NCBI GenBank assembly: GCA_963204915.1
Contig: CAUJHS010000096.1
Span: forward strand, 23,235 to 87,234
Direction: 5' to 3'
Length of the DNA: 64,000 bases
Source: Planctomycetota bacterium
GTDB taxonomy: Bacteria > Planctomycetota > Planctomycetia > Pirellulales > Pirellulaceae
Shown here piece after piece: positions 9,090-17,056 of the stretch. The notes beneath the pieces are model-generated. The model was not told the origin of the DNA. It worked only from the letters and a program-made list of their open reading frames with translations, and ran no database searches. Each line of letters opens with the position of its first letter. Within the stretch, counting starts at the first letter, position 1. Made by a program: the position numbers and the translations under genes.

Positions 9090-9983
9090 TCAGTTCCCAC
9101 GCTCCCAAACGCCGTATTGCACGATGCAGTACAACGTGTTCACGGCGTCGCGAAAGCGAATCTTCTTGCCTTGCGCGTATCCGCGCGGCGAGTAGGAGAT
9201 GGGCAGTTCGACCACCCGGTCGCGGCGCCGGGCGATCTTGGCCGTGATTTCCGGTTCAAAGCCGAACCGGTCTTGCTGCAACTCGATCGCTTGAATGACT
9301 TCCCTTCGGAAAACCTTGTAGCACGTTTCCATGTCGGTCAGGCGCTGGCCGGTAAAGCAATTCGAGACCCAGGTGAGCGCGGCATTGCCAAGGCGGTGCA
9401 GCCGAGAGCGGTCGCACACGCGGCGGCGGCGAAATTCGTCGCTTTCGTGCCGAGCTTCCAGGTAGCGCGACCCGTACACGACCTCAGCCCGACCCTCGAC
9501 CAACGGACGAACCAAACGCACCAGATCGCGCGGGTCGTATTCGAGATCGGCGTCTTGCACGGCGACGACGTCGCCCCGGGCATTGGCAAAGCCCGTGCGC
9601 AGCGCGGCGCCCTTACCCTCGTTTTGCAGCTTGTAGATAATTTGGAAGGCGGGGTCGTTCTCGTACTGCCGGAGGACTTCGCGCGTCCCATCGGTGCTGC
9701 AATCGTCCACAATGACCATCTCCAGCGGCAGCGGCAAAGCGCGCAGCCGTTCAATCACGGTTCCGATGGTGGCTTGTTCGTTGTAAACCGGCACGACAAC
9801 CGATAGCAAAAACCCCGGCGGCAGATCATAGTCGCGCGGCGCCACGGCAAACGCAGGTTCGCGCGTCAGTTGCTCGGAAAGTCGCTCCAGCTCATCCAAC
9901 GAATGTTCGACGCGCTCCAAGTCGGACGGATGGGAAAAATCCGCGGAAATCAGCTGCGTCGATTGTGCCGTAGGCGCGGTCAT
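9090..9983 (-). CDS. Family 2 glycosyltransferase, DPM1/DPG-synthase-like
   Basis: A 297-residue inverting glycosyltransferase of the GT-A fold, close to dolichyl/polyprenyl-phosphate sugar synthases. Blocks: [17 protein letters not shown] (nucleotide site), [27 protein letters not shown], the metal-binding QDADLEYDP, and the acceptor-side [12 protein letters not shown] and [13 protein letters not shown]. About 70 N-terminal residues before the domain are polar. No membrane segments follow the catalytic domain, so it is probably a soluble or peripheral enzyme making a lipid-linked sugar for envelope glycans. The donor sugar is unknown. Confidence 0.9.
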   Translation of the reverse strand: MTAPTAQSTQLISADFSHPSDLERVEHSLDELERLSEQLTREPAFAVAPRDYDLPPGFLLSVVVPVYNEQATIGTVIERLRALPLPLEMVIVDDCSTDGTREVLRQYENDPAFQIIYKLQNEGKGAALRTGFANARGDVVAVQDADLEYDPRDLVRLVRPLVEGRAEVVYGSRYLEARHESDEFRRRRVCDRSRLHRLGNAALTWVSNCFTGQRLTDMETCYKVFRREVIQAIELQQDRFGFEPEITAKIARRRDRVVELPISYSPRGYAQGKKIRFRDAVNTLYCIVQYGVWERGN

Positions 9984-10019
9984 GGCGAATGGATCTGTAA
10001 GCCCAACAAAAGATGAAAC

Positions 10020-10034
10020 GTCGCCCTAGGCGAC
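10020..10034. promoter_or_regulatory. Short perfect palindrome between divergent genes
   Basis: GTCGCC, CTA, GGCGAC: a perfect 6-bp inverted repeat in the 262-base gap between the glycosyltransferase (minus) and the MoxR-type ATPase (plus). It could be an operator or a small hairpin; a TTTATACT -10-like box lies about 95 bases downstream. Function is a guess. Confidence 0.25.
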
Positions 10035-10245
10035 CCTTTGCAACTATACGCCACAACCGAGCAGGACACGGGGCGAATCAAACGCCTCAAGTCGTGGTCG
10101 CCTACGACCTGCCGTGCGAACTCTTTATACTAAGACCCGTGCAACCTGGACGACCGTTAACACGCCGCCCATGGCGCGCAGGTTGTCCGGTCGCGACAAA
10201 TTTGGTTGACGCCTCGGCGTTTCCTCGCTTGGTTGGATTCGTTTC

Positions 10246-11217
10246 ATGAAGCAAATTTCTCCTCAGCCTGTCGAAATTGGCGGCGTTCGCCTACACCTCA
10301 GCCAACCGCATGAAATCGCAGGCGAGTGGATCGGCCAGCAGGAAATTCTCAAACAGCTGCTTGCGTGCTGGCTGGTTGTGGACGAAAAAGACTTGCCGCT
10401 GACCCCGCGTTTGGTGGGCACGCCCGGCATCGGTAAGACTGCCCTGGGGGTAGCGGGCGCCCGTGCGAGGAAGCAAGAGCTTTATATCTATCAGTGCACG
10501 GCCGATACACGCCCTGAAGACTTGCTCGTGACTCCGGTTTTGGCCGAAAGCGGGAAGATCGCTTACCACGCTTCGCCTCTGGTCACCGCCATGATTCGCG
10601 GCGGAGTATGTTTGCTGGACGAGGGCAACCGGATGAATGAAAAATCGTGGGCCAGCCTGGCGCCCTTGCTGGATCATCGCCGGTACGTCGAATCGATCGT
10701 GGCGGGCATCACGATTCCCGCACACGCGGACTTCCGCTGTGCGGTAACGATGAACCAAGACGACTCAACCTACGAGATTCCCGACTACATCCTCAGCCGA
10801 CTCCAGCCTACGTTGCAACTTGGCTTTCCGAACCGGAGAGACGAATTGGCGATTCTCCAATATCATCTTCCCTTTGCCGAGGCGGAGATGTTGGCCATGA
10901 CGGTTGACTTTTTACAACAGTCGCACGAGCTGAACCTGGACTTTTCCCCGCGCGACGGCATCAACCTGTTGCGATACGCCATCAAGCGGTTAGCACAAAC
11001 TCCAGGGCATCCGGTGCAGAAAGATCGCGCCTGGCGCGAGGCGCTGGAGCGCTGTCTGGGCGATGACGCACTGGATCTCCAGTCGCTTGCCGAGCGCCGC
11101 AATCGCACGCTGGGCGGATCGGCCGTGCCGCTGGGACTAGGCGATTTCTTTTTCTCGCCCGAGGATCCGCTGCATCCCGATCAGGAGGACGACGACGAAG
11201 ACGACGATTTTGTGTAA
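10246..11217 (+). CDS. MoxR-like AAA+ ATPase with acidic C-terminal tail
   Basis: A 323-residue AAA+ ATPase of the MoxR/AAA_5 class, chaperone-like ATPases that often remodel metal-loaded or multi-subunit complexes. Seen: Walker [10 protein letters not shown] (about 63-71), Walker [11 protein letters not shown] with N at the sensor-side position, sensor CAVTMNQDD, the [11 protein letters not shown] arginine-finger region, and an AAA lid. The C-terminus ends in a run of Asp/Glu ([11 protein letters not shown]), which is unusual. MoxR genes normally neighbour a VWA-domain gene; none is present here. No clear ribosome-binding site precedes the ATG. Confidence 0.85.
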   Translation: MKQISPQPVEIGGVRLHLSQPHEIAGEWIGQQEILKQLLACWLVVDEKDLPLTPRLVGTPGIGKTALGVAGARARKQELYIYQCTADTRPEDLLVTPVLAESGKIAYHASPLVTAMIRGGVCLLDEGNRMNEKSWASLAPLLDHRRYVESIVAGITIPAHADFRCAVTMNQDDSTYEIPDYILSRLQPTLQLGFPNRRDELAILQYHLPFAEAEMLAMTVDFLQQSHELNLDFSPRDGINLLRYAIKRLAQTPGHPVQKDRAWREALERCLGDDALDLQSLAERRNRTLGGSAVPLGLGDFFFSPEDPLHPDQEDDDEDDDFV

Positions 11218-11412
11218 CACTTCTTCCCAAAAACCGCTGGAAATAGGAAGTGAACTCGCCGCGCCGAGACTCTGTCCGTGGGTAATGACCGGAGCCTCGA
11301 TACGAGCAAAATCTTTTTTGTTCACTTAATGTCGGGTTCTTCATCCATTTTGCGGTAAACCGAGTGTAGGACGAAGAGCCATCCAGTCCCCCCGGCTTGG
11401 GAGAACGAAAAC

Positions 11413-11997
11413 ATGTTAACACGCACGATTTTGACGGTTGCTTTGGCAGGATTCGCACTGACCCCGGTCGCCAAGGCGGACACCTACAGCCACATTGACG
11501 GCTTGGCGGTCCAATTGACGCAGTACGCCCGCTTGCTCGACCGCGAGTTCTCCCTCCACTATCGTCACACGCCGAAGTACGGCCATTTGCGGAGTGATAC
11601 TCGGAACATGATCCGCCTGGCCGATCACATGCACGACGTGGCGCACCATCACGGTTCGCTCGCTCATCTGCAAAGCGATTTGCGGCAGCTTGACCGGCTG
11701 TTCCACCATATCGAAGAATTGGTTGACGACATCGAACACGACGCGATTCATTCGCACGATTTCCACGGGCACTTCGGCGGACATATTCACGGCGATACCC
11801 ATCATGTGCGGCGAATCTTGCGTAGCATGGAAGATACCCTGCATCATTTGATGGAGGACGTTGCCGAACTCGCACGGCTAGACGATCACCATGACCACGG
11901 CCACGAAGTTCGGGTCATTCCCGCGCCGCGCGTGATTCCGGCGCCGCCGCAAATTCGGTTCTTCCGACCCGGATTCTCGATTCAGTTCGGACCGTAA
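11413..11997 (+). CDS. Exported His-rich protein, possibly metal-binding
   Basis: A 194-residue protein of unknown function. It has a clean signal peptide (MLTRTILTVALAGFALTPVAKA), and GGGAGA lies 9 bases before the ATG. The mature part is helical, with heptad-like Leu spacing and many His residues, clustered in HMHDVAHHHG, HSHDFHGHFGGHIHG and DDHHDHGHE. It ends in a short Pro-rich tail with a repeated VIPAP. Such His clusters can bind Ni, Zn, Cu or Co, but no family was recognised. A strong terminator follows at 12029-12063, so it is probably monocistronic. The next gene downstream encodes a MerC-like membrane protein, which loosely supports a metal-related setting. Confidence 0.75.
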   Translation: MLTRTILTVALAGFALTPVAKADTYSHIDGLAVQLTQYARLLDREFSLHYRHTPKYGHLRSDTRNMIRLADHMHDVAHHHGSLAHLQSDLRQLDRLFHHIEELVDDIEHDAIHSHDFHGHFGGHIHGDTHHVRRILRSMEDTLHHLMEDVAELARLDDHHDHGHEVRVIPAPRVIPAPPQIRFFRPGFSIQFGP

Positions 11998-12028
11998 TTG
12001 CGAACCTTCCGCAAGAAGGCTCAAACTG

Positions 12029-12063
12029 CACGCCGCGCTCACGAGATGGGCGCGGCGTGTTTT
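12029..12063 (+). terminator. Rho-independent terminator
   Basis: A 10-bp perfect stem (CACGCCGCGC with GCGCGGCGTG) is followed directly by TTTT on the plus strand. It terminates the His-rich exported protein gene. Confidence 0.8.
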
Positions 12064-12082
12064 ATGGTAGACTGCGTCCACG

Positions 12083-12508
12083 ATGAGGCGCGAACCCGCG
12101 AAATCTCGGTATCGTTGGGCGATTGCCGTACCGGCCGTCGTGTTAGCGATGTTGCCGCGATTCGTTTGTCCGTGTCAATTGACGGCCTACGCGGGCGTGC
12201 TGACTTCGCTGGGCTTGTCGTTTCTCCTCAATCACCGGCTTCAGCTTTCGCTGACGACCGCGGCCCTCACGCTGGCCGTGGGGTTGATGGCGGTTGGAGC
12301 CCGTCGCCGACGCGGCTATCTTCCGTTTGCCCTTGGCTGTGTTGCGGCGATCATTATTTGTGTAGGCAAGTTTATGCTGGCGTGGCCCTCGCTCGTTTCC
12401 GCGGGGGTCGCTCTGCTGATTGCGGCCGTGCTCTGGAACGCATGGCCGCCACGACGAACAAAACTCGCCTTCGACGCCGAAGGCAACGTCCTGGTCAAAC
12501 GCGTCTAG
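12083..12508 (+). CDS. MerC-like integral membrane protein
   Basis: A 141-residue protein with four hydrophobic segments. The first helix is followed by VCPCQLTAYAGVLTSLGLSFLL. That arrangement (paired Cys next to a Pro, then Ala/Gly-rich helix and short later helices ending in LWNAWP) resembles the MerC-domain family of small membrane proteins linked to mercury or other thiophilic metals. No MerR, MerA or MerP is nearby, so a role in mercury resistance is not shown. It converges on the redox operon: its last four bases overlap the 3' end of the flavoprotein gene on the other strand. Confidence 0.6.
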   Translation: MRREPAKSRYRWAIAVPAVVLAMLPRFVCPCQLTAYAGVLTSLGLSFLLNHRLQLSLTTAALTLAVGLMAVGARRRRGYLPFALGCVAAIIICVGKFMLAWPSLVSAGVALLIAAVLWNAWPPRRTKLAFDAEGNVLVKRV

Positions 12509-14091
12509 TGCGGTGCGGCGCACGTGTGGGGCGCTCGCAAGTTGAACGCCAACGCGCCGGTGGGGCACGCGGCAACACACTCCGCCGCCACCTTTGTCAA
12601 TCCTTCGTCAAAACCGCCGCCAAACGGGACCGCCAACTCGATGTCGAAACCGCGCCCGACGAAGGTCAGGCCCAACGGTTCGGCCGCGCGTTCGGCAATC
12701 TTCACGCATAGTTCGCACTTGATGCACTTGCCCGGCTCAAAGCGAACGGCGCACTCGCGGCCAATCACCTCATAGGGGCGTCGTTCGCCAGCGAAGCGCG
12801 TCGGTTCGGCGCCGTACATGGCCGCATAGTGCTCCAGTTTGCAGTTCCCATGGGCGGGACAGTCGCAAGCGAAGCAACGCTGCGATTGCTCGGCCGCCTC
12901 CTCGGACGAGTAATCCAATTGGCATGAAGGCGGACGTCGTGCGGCCGCCGACGCGCCCGAAAGGAATTGTGCTAGTTCCGTCTCTTGCACTTTGCCCATG
13001 CGCGAGGAGAACGGTTTTTCCACGCCCACCACGCAGCGGCCGGCCAACACGTCGTCAATGATGTGTGCGGCTTCCTTACCGTCGGCGCAGCTTCGTACAA
13101 CCAATCCCTTGCCACGCAGGGCGTTCCCTGCGGCAAACAAACCCGGTCGGCTGGTTGCATACGTCGCGGGCTCTACTTCAATCCCGCGCTTGCCAGCCTT
13201 CAGCCCCAAGCGCTGCGCCACGGCTGGAGACACCGCACCGATGGCTAACAGCACCGCGTCGAACTCGTGGCAATACTCGTCCAACTGGTCTTCGCTTTCC
13301 ACAGAACATCCGGTACGCAGTTCGACGCCGAGGCGCAACACCTGCTGGATTTCCGCGTCCAGTACGTCGCGCGGCAACGCGACTTCATCGAACTCCACAC
13401 GAAGTCGGCCGCCCGGTTGTGACTTCGCTTCGACCAGAACACAAGCATGTCCCGCTTGCCGAAGATAATACGCCGCCGCCAGTCCCGTTGGCCCTGCACC
13501 AATCACGGCAACTCGCTTTCCACTAGCCGGTTGACAATCAGGCAAGTAAGGACGTTCTGTCGATAGGTCTTCATCGGCCACGTAGCGTTTGAGTTCGCAA
13601 ACGGCTACCGCGTCATCGGCGGCGCAGCGACGACAACCCTTTTCGCACGGCTTGGAGCAGATTCGTCCCAGCACCGCGGGCAGGGCGATGTCGCGCTTGA
13701 TCGTCGCGATGGCTTCCTGGATTTGCCCCGCGCCAATCTCTCGCAACATCAGGGGTATATCCATATGCGCGGGGCAGGCGAAGAAGCACGGCGCGCGGCA
13801 GTCGCCGGTATGGTCGCTCAAGAGCAGTTCGAGCGCCACGCGACGAGCTTCGCGCACCTCCGGCGTCTCGCTGTCGATCTCCATGCCGTCGATCGCTTTC
13901 ACGGCGCACGACGGCATCAGGCGGTTCGTGCGGCGATCTTTGACCACGCACACCAGACACGAGGTCGAAGGCTCATACCCGCGGAGGTAACACAAGGTGG
14001 GAATCTCAATGCCGAGCCTTCCGGCGGCGTCAAGAATTGTGGCGTCCGGCGGAACTTCCACGCGCTGGTTGTCAATCGTAAGCGTCGGCAT
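12505..14091 (-). CDS. Hybrid Fe-S flavoprotein: NuoG-like Fe-S ends around a GltD-like FAD core lacking the NAD(P)H domain
   Basis: A 528-residue cytoplasmic redox protein, last gene of the redox operon. Residues 1-75 are a [2Fe-2S] domain (Cys34, Cys45, Cys48, Cys62) as in NuoG or HydA. Next is the Cys-rich helical domain of GltD-type proteins (CRAPCFFACP, CSKPCEKGCRRC), then FAD binding (VAVIGAGPTGLAAAYYLRQ, near 185). After FDAVLLAIG the chain passes within about 20 residues to the final FAD motif (SRPGLFAAGN), so the usual NAD(P)H-binding subdomain of about 100 residues is missing. The C-terminus has CFACDCPAHGNC and a NuoG-like CIKCELC...CVAACPTGAL. It lies 25 bases after the NuoEF fusion gene and may receive electrons from it. 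Confidence 0.85.
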   Translation of the reverse strand: MPTLTIDNQRVEVPPDATILDAAGRLGIEIPTLCYLRGYEPSTSCLVCVVKDRRTNRLMPSCAVKAIDGMEIDSETPEVREARRVALELLLSDHTGDCRAPCFFACPAHMDIPLMLREIGAGQIQEAIATIKRDIALPAVLGRICSKPCEKGCRRCAADDAVAVCELKRYVADEDLSTERPYLPDCQPASGKRVAVIGAGPTGLAAAYYLRQAGHACVLVEAKSQPGGRLRVEFDEVALPRDVLDAEIQQVLRLGVELRTGCSVESEDQLDEYCHEFDAVLLAIGAVSPAVAQRLGLKAGKRGIEVEPATYATSRPGLFAAGNALRGKGLVVRSCADGKEAAHIIDDVLAGRCVVGVEKPFSSRMGKVQETELAQFLSGASAAARRPPSCQLDYSSEEAAEQSQRCFACDCPAHGNCKLEHYAAMYGAEPTRFAGERRPYEVIGRECAVRFEPGKCIKCELCVKIAERAAEPLGLTFVGRGFDIELAVPFGGGFDEGLTKVAAECVAACPTGALAFNLRAPHTCAAPH

Positions 14092-14116
14092 GAGGGCGTT
14101 CTCTTTGGGCGACGGC

Positions 14117-16519
14117 TCAAGGCACGAGGGCCGAAGCAGCCGCGAGGCGGATTTCCTGGCGAAGTCCGGTTCGAATTTCCACGGCGTTCTCGGGGCAAAC
14201 CTGACGACAGGTATCGCAGCGCGTGCAGCGCGCCAGGTCAATATGATGTTGCTGATACGGGCGGAGCGGAATTGCGTCCACAGGGCAATGTTGCGCGCAA
14301 ATCGTACAGCCGATGCAGCGGTCGTTAATGTGATATCCGATCAAGTTGACACACTTGCCGGCTGGGCATTGTCCTTGCAGGTGCGCCTGATACTCTTCGC
14401 GAAAATACTTGAGCGAGGTCAACACGGGGTTGGGCGCCGTTTTGCCCAAGCCACACAGGCTGCCCGCGCTGACCATTTTGGATAATTGTTCGAGTTGTTG
14501 TAAATCGTCGCTGCGTCCTTGGCCGGCGCACAGGCGATCGAGAATCTCCAACATGCGTTTCGTTCCGACCCGGCAAAAGGTGCACTTGCCGCACGACTGG
14601 TCCTGCGTGAAGCGCAAGAAGTACCGGGCGATATCCACCATGCAGTCGGAGTCGTCCAAGACCACCAACCCGCCGCTGCCCATGATGGCGCCCACTTGCG
14701 CTAGCGACTCGTAATCAATCGGCGTGTCGGCCAGAGCGGCGGGGACGCAACCACCCGACGGCCCGCCGATTTGCACCGCTTTGAATGTTCGGCCGGGCGC
14801 CACGCCGCCGCCCACTTCCTCCACAATTTGCCGAATCGTAACGCCCATGGGAACTTCGATCAGTCCGCCGCGCATCACCTTGCCGGCCAAGGCGAATACC
14901 TTGGTGCCTTTGCTGGCGGGGGTTCCCAGGGCGGCGTACGCGGCGCCACCGTGTCGCAGAATCCATGGAACGGCTGCGAACGTCTCCACGTTGTTGATGA
15001 GTGTCGGCTGGTCCCACAATCCGCACTCGGCCGGGAAGGGCGGACGCAATCGCGGCGTTCCCCGGCCGCCTTCCAGCGAATGAATGAGCGCCGTTTCTTC
15101 CCCGCAAATGAACGCGCCAGCGCCTTCTTTCACTTCCAAGGAGAACGCAAACTCGGTCCCCATCACGCTTGGACCGAGTAAGCCGCGCTCTTGGCATTGC
15201 CGAATCGCATCACGAATGCGACGCACGGCCAGCGGGTACTCATGCCGGATATAAAAGATCCCTTCGTGCGCATCGACCGCCCGCGCCGCGATCAGCATGC
15301 CTTCAATGACCCGGAAGGGGACCGACTCCAACAACATGCGGTCCATAAACGCGCCAGGGTCGCCTTCGTCGCCGTTGCAAATCACATACTTTGTGGGCCC
15401 AGCCGCGCCGCGAACCGTGCGCCATTTCACATGCGTAGGAAATCCCGCGCCCCCGCGGCCGCGCAGGCCGCTTACGGCGATTGCCTCGATGATCTTCGCC
15501 GAATCGGGTTCTGACAAGCACTTGCGCAAGGCGACGAACCCCTCGTGGCGGAGGTACTCGTCGAAATCGAGCGGATCGATCTGCTCGCACAGCTCGGTGG
15601 CGATTCGCTGTTGCGGACCAAGAAACGAGCATACCGCCGGATCGCGGACATCGAGCTGATGCTGGCGAATCACGTCACCCGTTTCATCGGTATGAAGCCG
15701 ATCGATCCAGCGCATGATCGTTTGCCGCAGGGGCCGCCACACGCCGCGTTGCGGGAAACTACGCGCGACAATCGCGTAAGCGTCTTCAGGCTTCACCCGG
15801 GCGAACGTGCGCACGGCGCCATCCGGGGCGACGAGATCAACCAGCGGAGTTTGATGACACATGCCGGTGCAGCCGACTTGTTTTACCACGCCCGCTGCTC
15901 CAGTGCGCCGCACCGCAGAGCACAGCGCGTCATGCACACGGTCGCTCCCCTGCGCGACGCAGCACGAGCCCAGCCCCACCCGAATCTCCCAAGTGTTCGG
16001 CACAACCGCTGGCGGCGTGGGTCGATGCGTTGTGGATGTTTCGGACGACTCGCGCCCATCAAAACTGGCTAGCACGCGCGCCACGAGTTGGGGCGAGACA
16101 TGACCGAACGTTTGGTGGCCCACCTGCACGACGGGGCCGAGCGTACAACAGCCCAGACACGCGACTTCCTCCAACGTGAACCGTCCGTCGGAGTCGGTGT
16201 CTTGACCCTGGGGTATGTGAAGGTGTTGTTCAAAACCCTCCTTCACGCGCTCGGCGCCTTTTACATGGCACGCGGTGCCCTGGCACACACGAATCATGTG
16301 CTTGCCGACGGGACGATGGCGGAACCGATCAAAGAACGTTGAGACGCCCGTAATGGCCGCGGGGGTAATCTCGGTCAGTTCGCACACGCGCTCCAGTGCA
16401 GGCTGCGGCAAATAACGATAGTGCTGCTGCACGGCCTGCAGGATGGGAATGACCGCATCGGGTTCGCGACCCGTCTTGGCGACGATCTGGTCTACGATGC
16501 TGAGATCAAGTTCTGGCAT
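14117..16519 (-). CDS. NuoE-NuoF fusion, NADH-oxidising flavoprotein with C-terminal 2[4Fe-4S] ferredoxin domain
   Basis: An 800-residue fusion. Residues 1-150 are NuoE-like with [2Fe-2S] ligands Cys79, Cys84, Cys121 and Cys125. A second thioredoxin-like Fe-S domain follows (about 178-250, with GSCCVAQG and CTGMC). The NuoF module holds the FMN/NADH site (GLRGRGGAGFPTHVKW, CNGDEGDPGAFMDR, CGEETALIHSLEG), an SLBB segment and the N3-type [4Fe-4S] motif SCGKCTFCRVGT. It ends with two ferredoxin motifs (CIGCTICAQHCP, CTRCDTCRQVCP). This architecture matches the NADH module (HydB plus HydC-like) of bifurcating hydrogenases and NAD-linked formate dehydrogenases. No hydrogenase or molybdopterin subunit is nearby. 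The preceding gene ends 3 bases upstream. Confidence 0.95.
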   Translation of the reverse strand: MPELDLSIVDQIVAKTGREPDAVIPILQAVQQHYRYLPQPALERVCELTEITPAAITGVSTFFDRFRHRPVGKHMIRVCQGTACHVKGAERVKEGFEQHLHIPQGQDTDSDGRFTLEEVACLGCCTLGPVVQVGHQTFGHVSPQLVARVLASFDGRESSETSTTHRPTPPAVVPNTWEIRVGLGSCCVAQGSDRVHDALCSAVRRTGAAGVVKQVGCTGMCHQTPLVDLVAPDGAVRTFARVKPEDAYAIVARSFPQRGVWRPLRQTIMRWIDRLHTDETGDVIRQHQLDVRDPAVCSFLGPQQRIATELCEQIDPLDFDEYLRHEGFVALRKCLSEPDSAKIIEAIAVSGLRGRGGAGFPTHVKWRTVRGAAGPTKYVICNGDEGDPGAFMDRMLLESVPFRVIEGMLIAARAVDAHEGIFYIRHEYPLAVRRIRDAIRQCQERGLLGPSVMGTEFAFSLEVKEGAGAFICGEETALIHSLEGGRGTPRLRPPFPAECGLWDQPTLINNVETFAAVPWILRHGGAAYAALGTPASKGTKVFALAGKVMRGGLIEVPMGVTIRQIVEEVGGGVAPGRTFKAVQIGGPSGGCVPAALADTPIDYESLAQVGAIMGSGGLVVLDDSDCMVDIARYFLRFTQDQSCGKCTFCRVGTKRMLEILDRLCAGQGRSDDLQQLEQLSKMVSAGSLCGLGKTAPNPVLTSLKYFREEYQAHLQGQCPAGKCVNLIGYHINDRCIGCTICAQHCPVDAIPLRPYQQHHIDLARCTRCDTCRQVCPENAVEIRTGLRQEIRLAAASALVP

Positions 16520-16522
16520 CGG

Positions 16523-17056
16523 CTAGTTTTCCTCCGCATCGGAGGTCGTGGTCGCGGGACGCCGCAAATCACCGTCGTCGGGCAGCAAGGTTGGCGTCGT
16601 CACGTGCAGCAGCACGATGGTCGCCGCCACCCCCAAGACGATGGCGCCCACCGCTGCGACGCCCCAGCGGCGAATCGGTTCTTCGGGATCTTGTGCGGCG
16701 CTTGGCAGCGAAGGTCGAGGAATCCGGCGATGCAGCACCGCGGCCCGGCGCGCGGCAACCAACGTGACCGCCACGCCGCCCAAGAGCAAATACACGCCGA
16801 CTTTGGTGAACTGCTGTTGGTGGAAGAACTGGCCGCGAAGTTGAATATCCAGTTCGCGCAGCGCTTGCCGCGCTTCGGCGTCATCCGGATGTTTCGTCAG
16901 TTGTTGTTTGAGCGCAACGAACGCCGGTTCATCCAAAGGCGGCTTGGCCAAACGCTGGGCGGCGTCCCAAATCAGAAGCCCGCAAATGACAAGCGAATAC
17001 GTCGCTGCGACGAGGGCGGTCCAGGCAAACGTGCGGTGGTTTCCCAATGCGATCAT
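16523..17056 (-). CDS. Small inner-membrane protein of the redox operon
   Basis: A 177-residue protein of no recognised family. ATG at 17056 overlaps the stop of the NapH-like gene (ATGA) and has AAGGAGATG upstream. It has three probable membrane helices (WTALVAATYSLVICGLLIW, VGVYLLLGGVAVTLVAA, WGVAAVGAIVLGVAATIVLL). A polar segment between the first two is rich in Gln and charged residues (KHPDDAEARQALRELDIQLRG). There are no Cys or His clusters for cofactors. Tight coupling on both sides (4-base overlap, 3-base gap) suggests a structural subunit or anchor that joins the cytoplasmic NuoEF part to the membrane Fe-S protein. Confidence 0.75.
   Translation of the reverse strand: MIALGNHRTFAWTALVAATYSLVICGLLIWDAAQRLAKPPLDEPAFVALKQQLTKHPDDAEARQALRELDIQLRGQFFHQQQFTKVGVYLLLGGVAVTLVAARRAAVLHRRIPRPSLPSAAQDPEEPIRRWGVAAVGAIVLGVAATIVLLHVTTPTLLPDDGDLRRPATTTSDAEEN

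Noticed and set aside
9057..9806. 249-codon plus-strand frame opposite the glycosyltransferase
   Set aside because: Antisense frame of a clear GT2 enzyme with no independent support.
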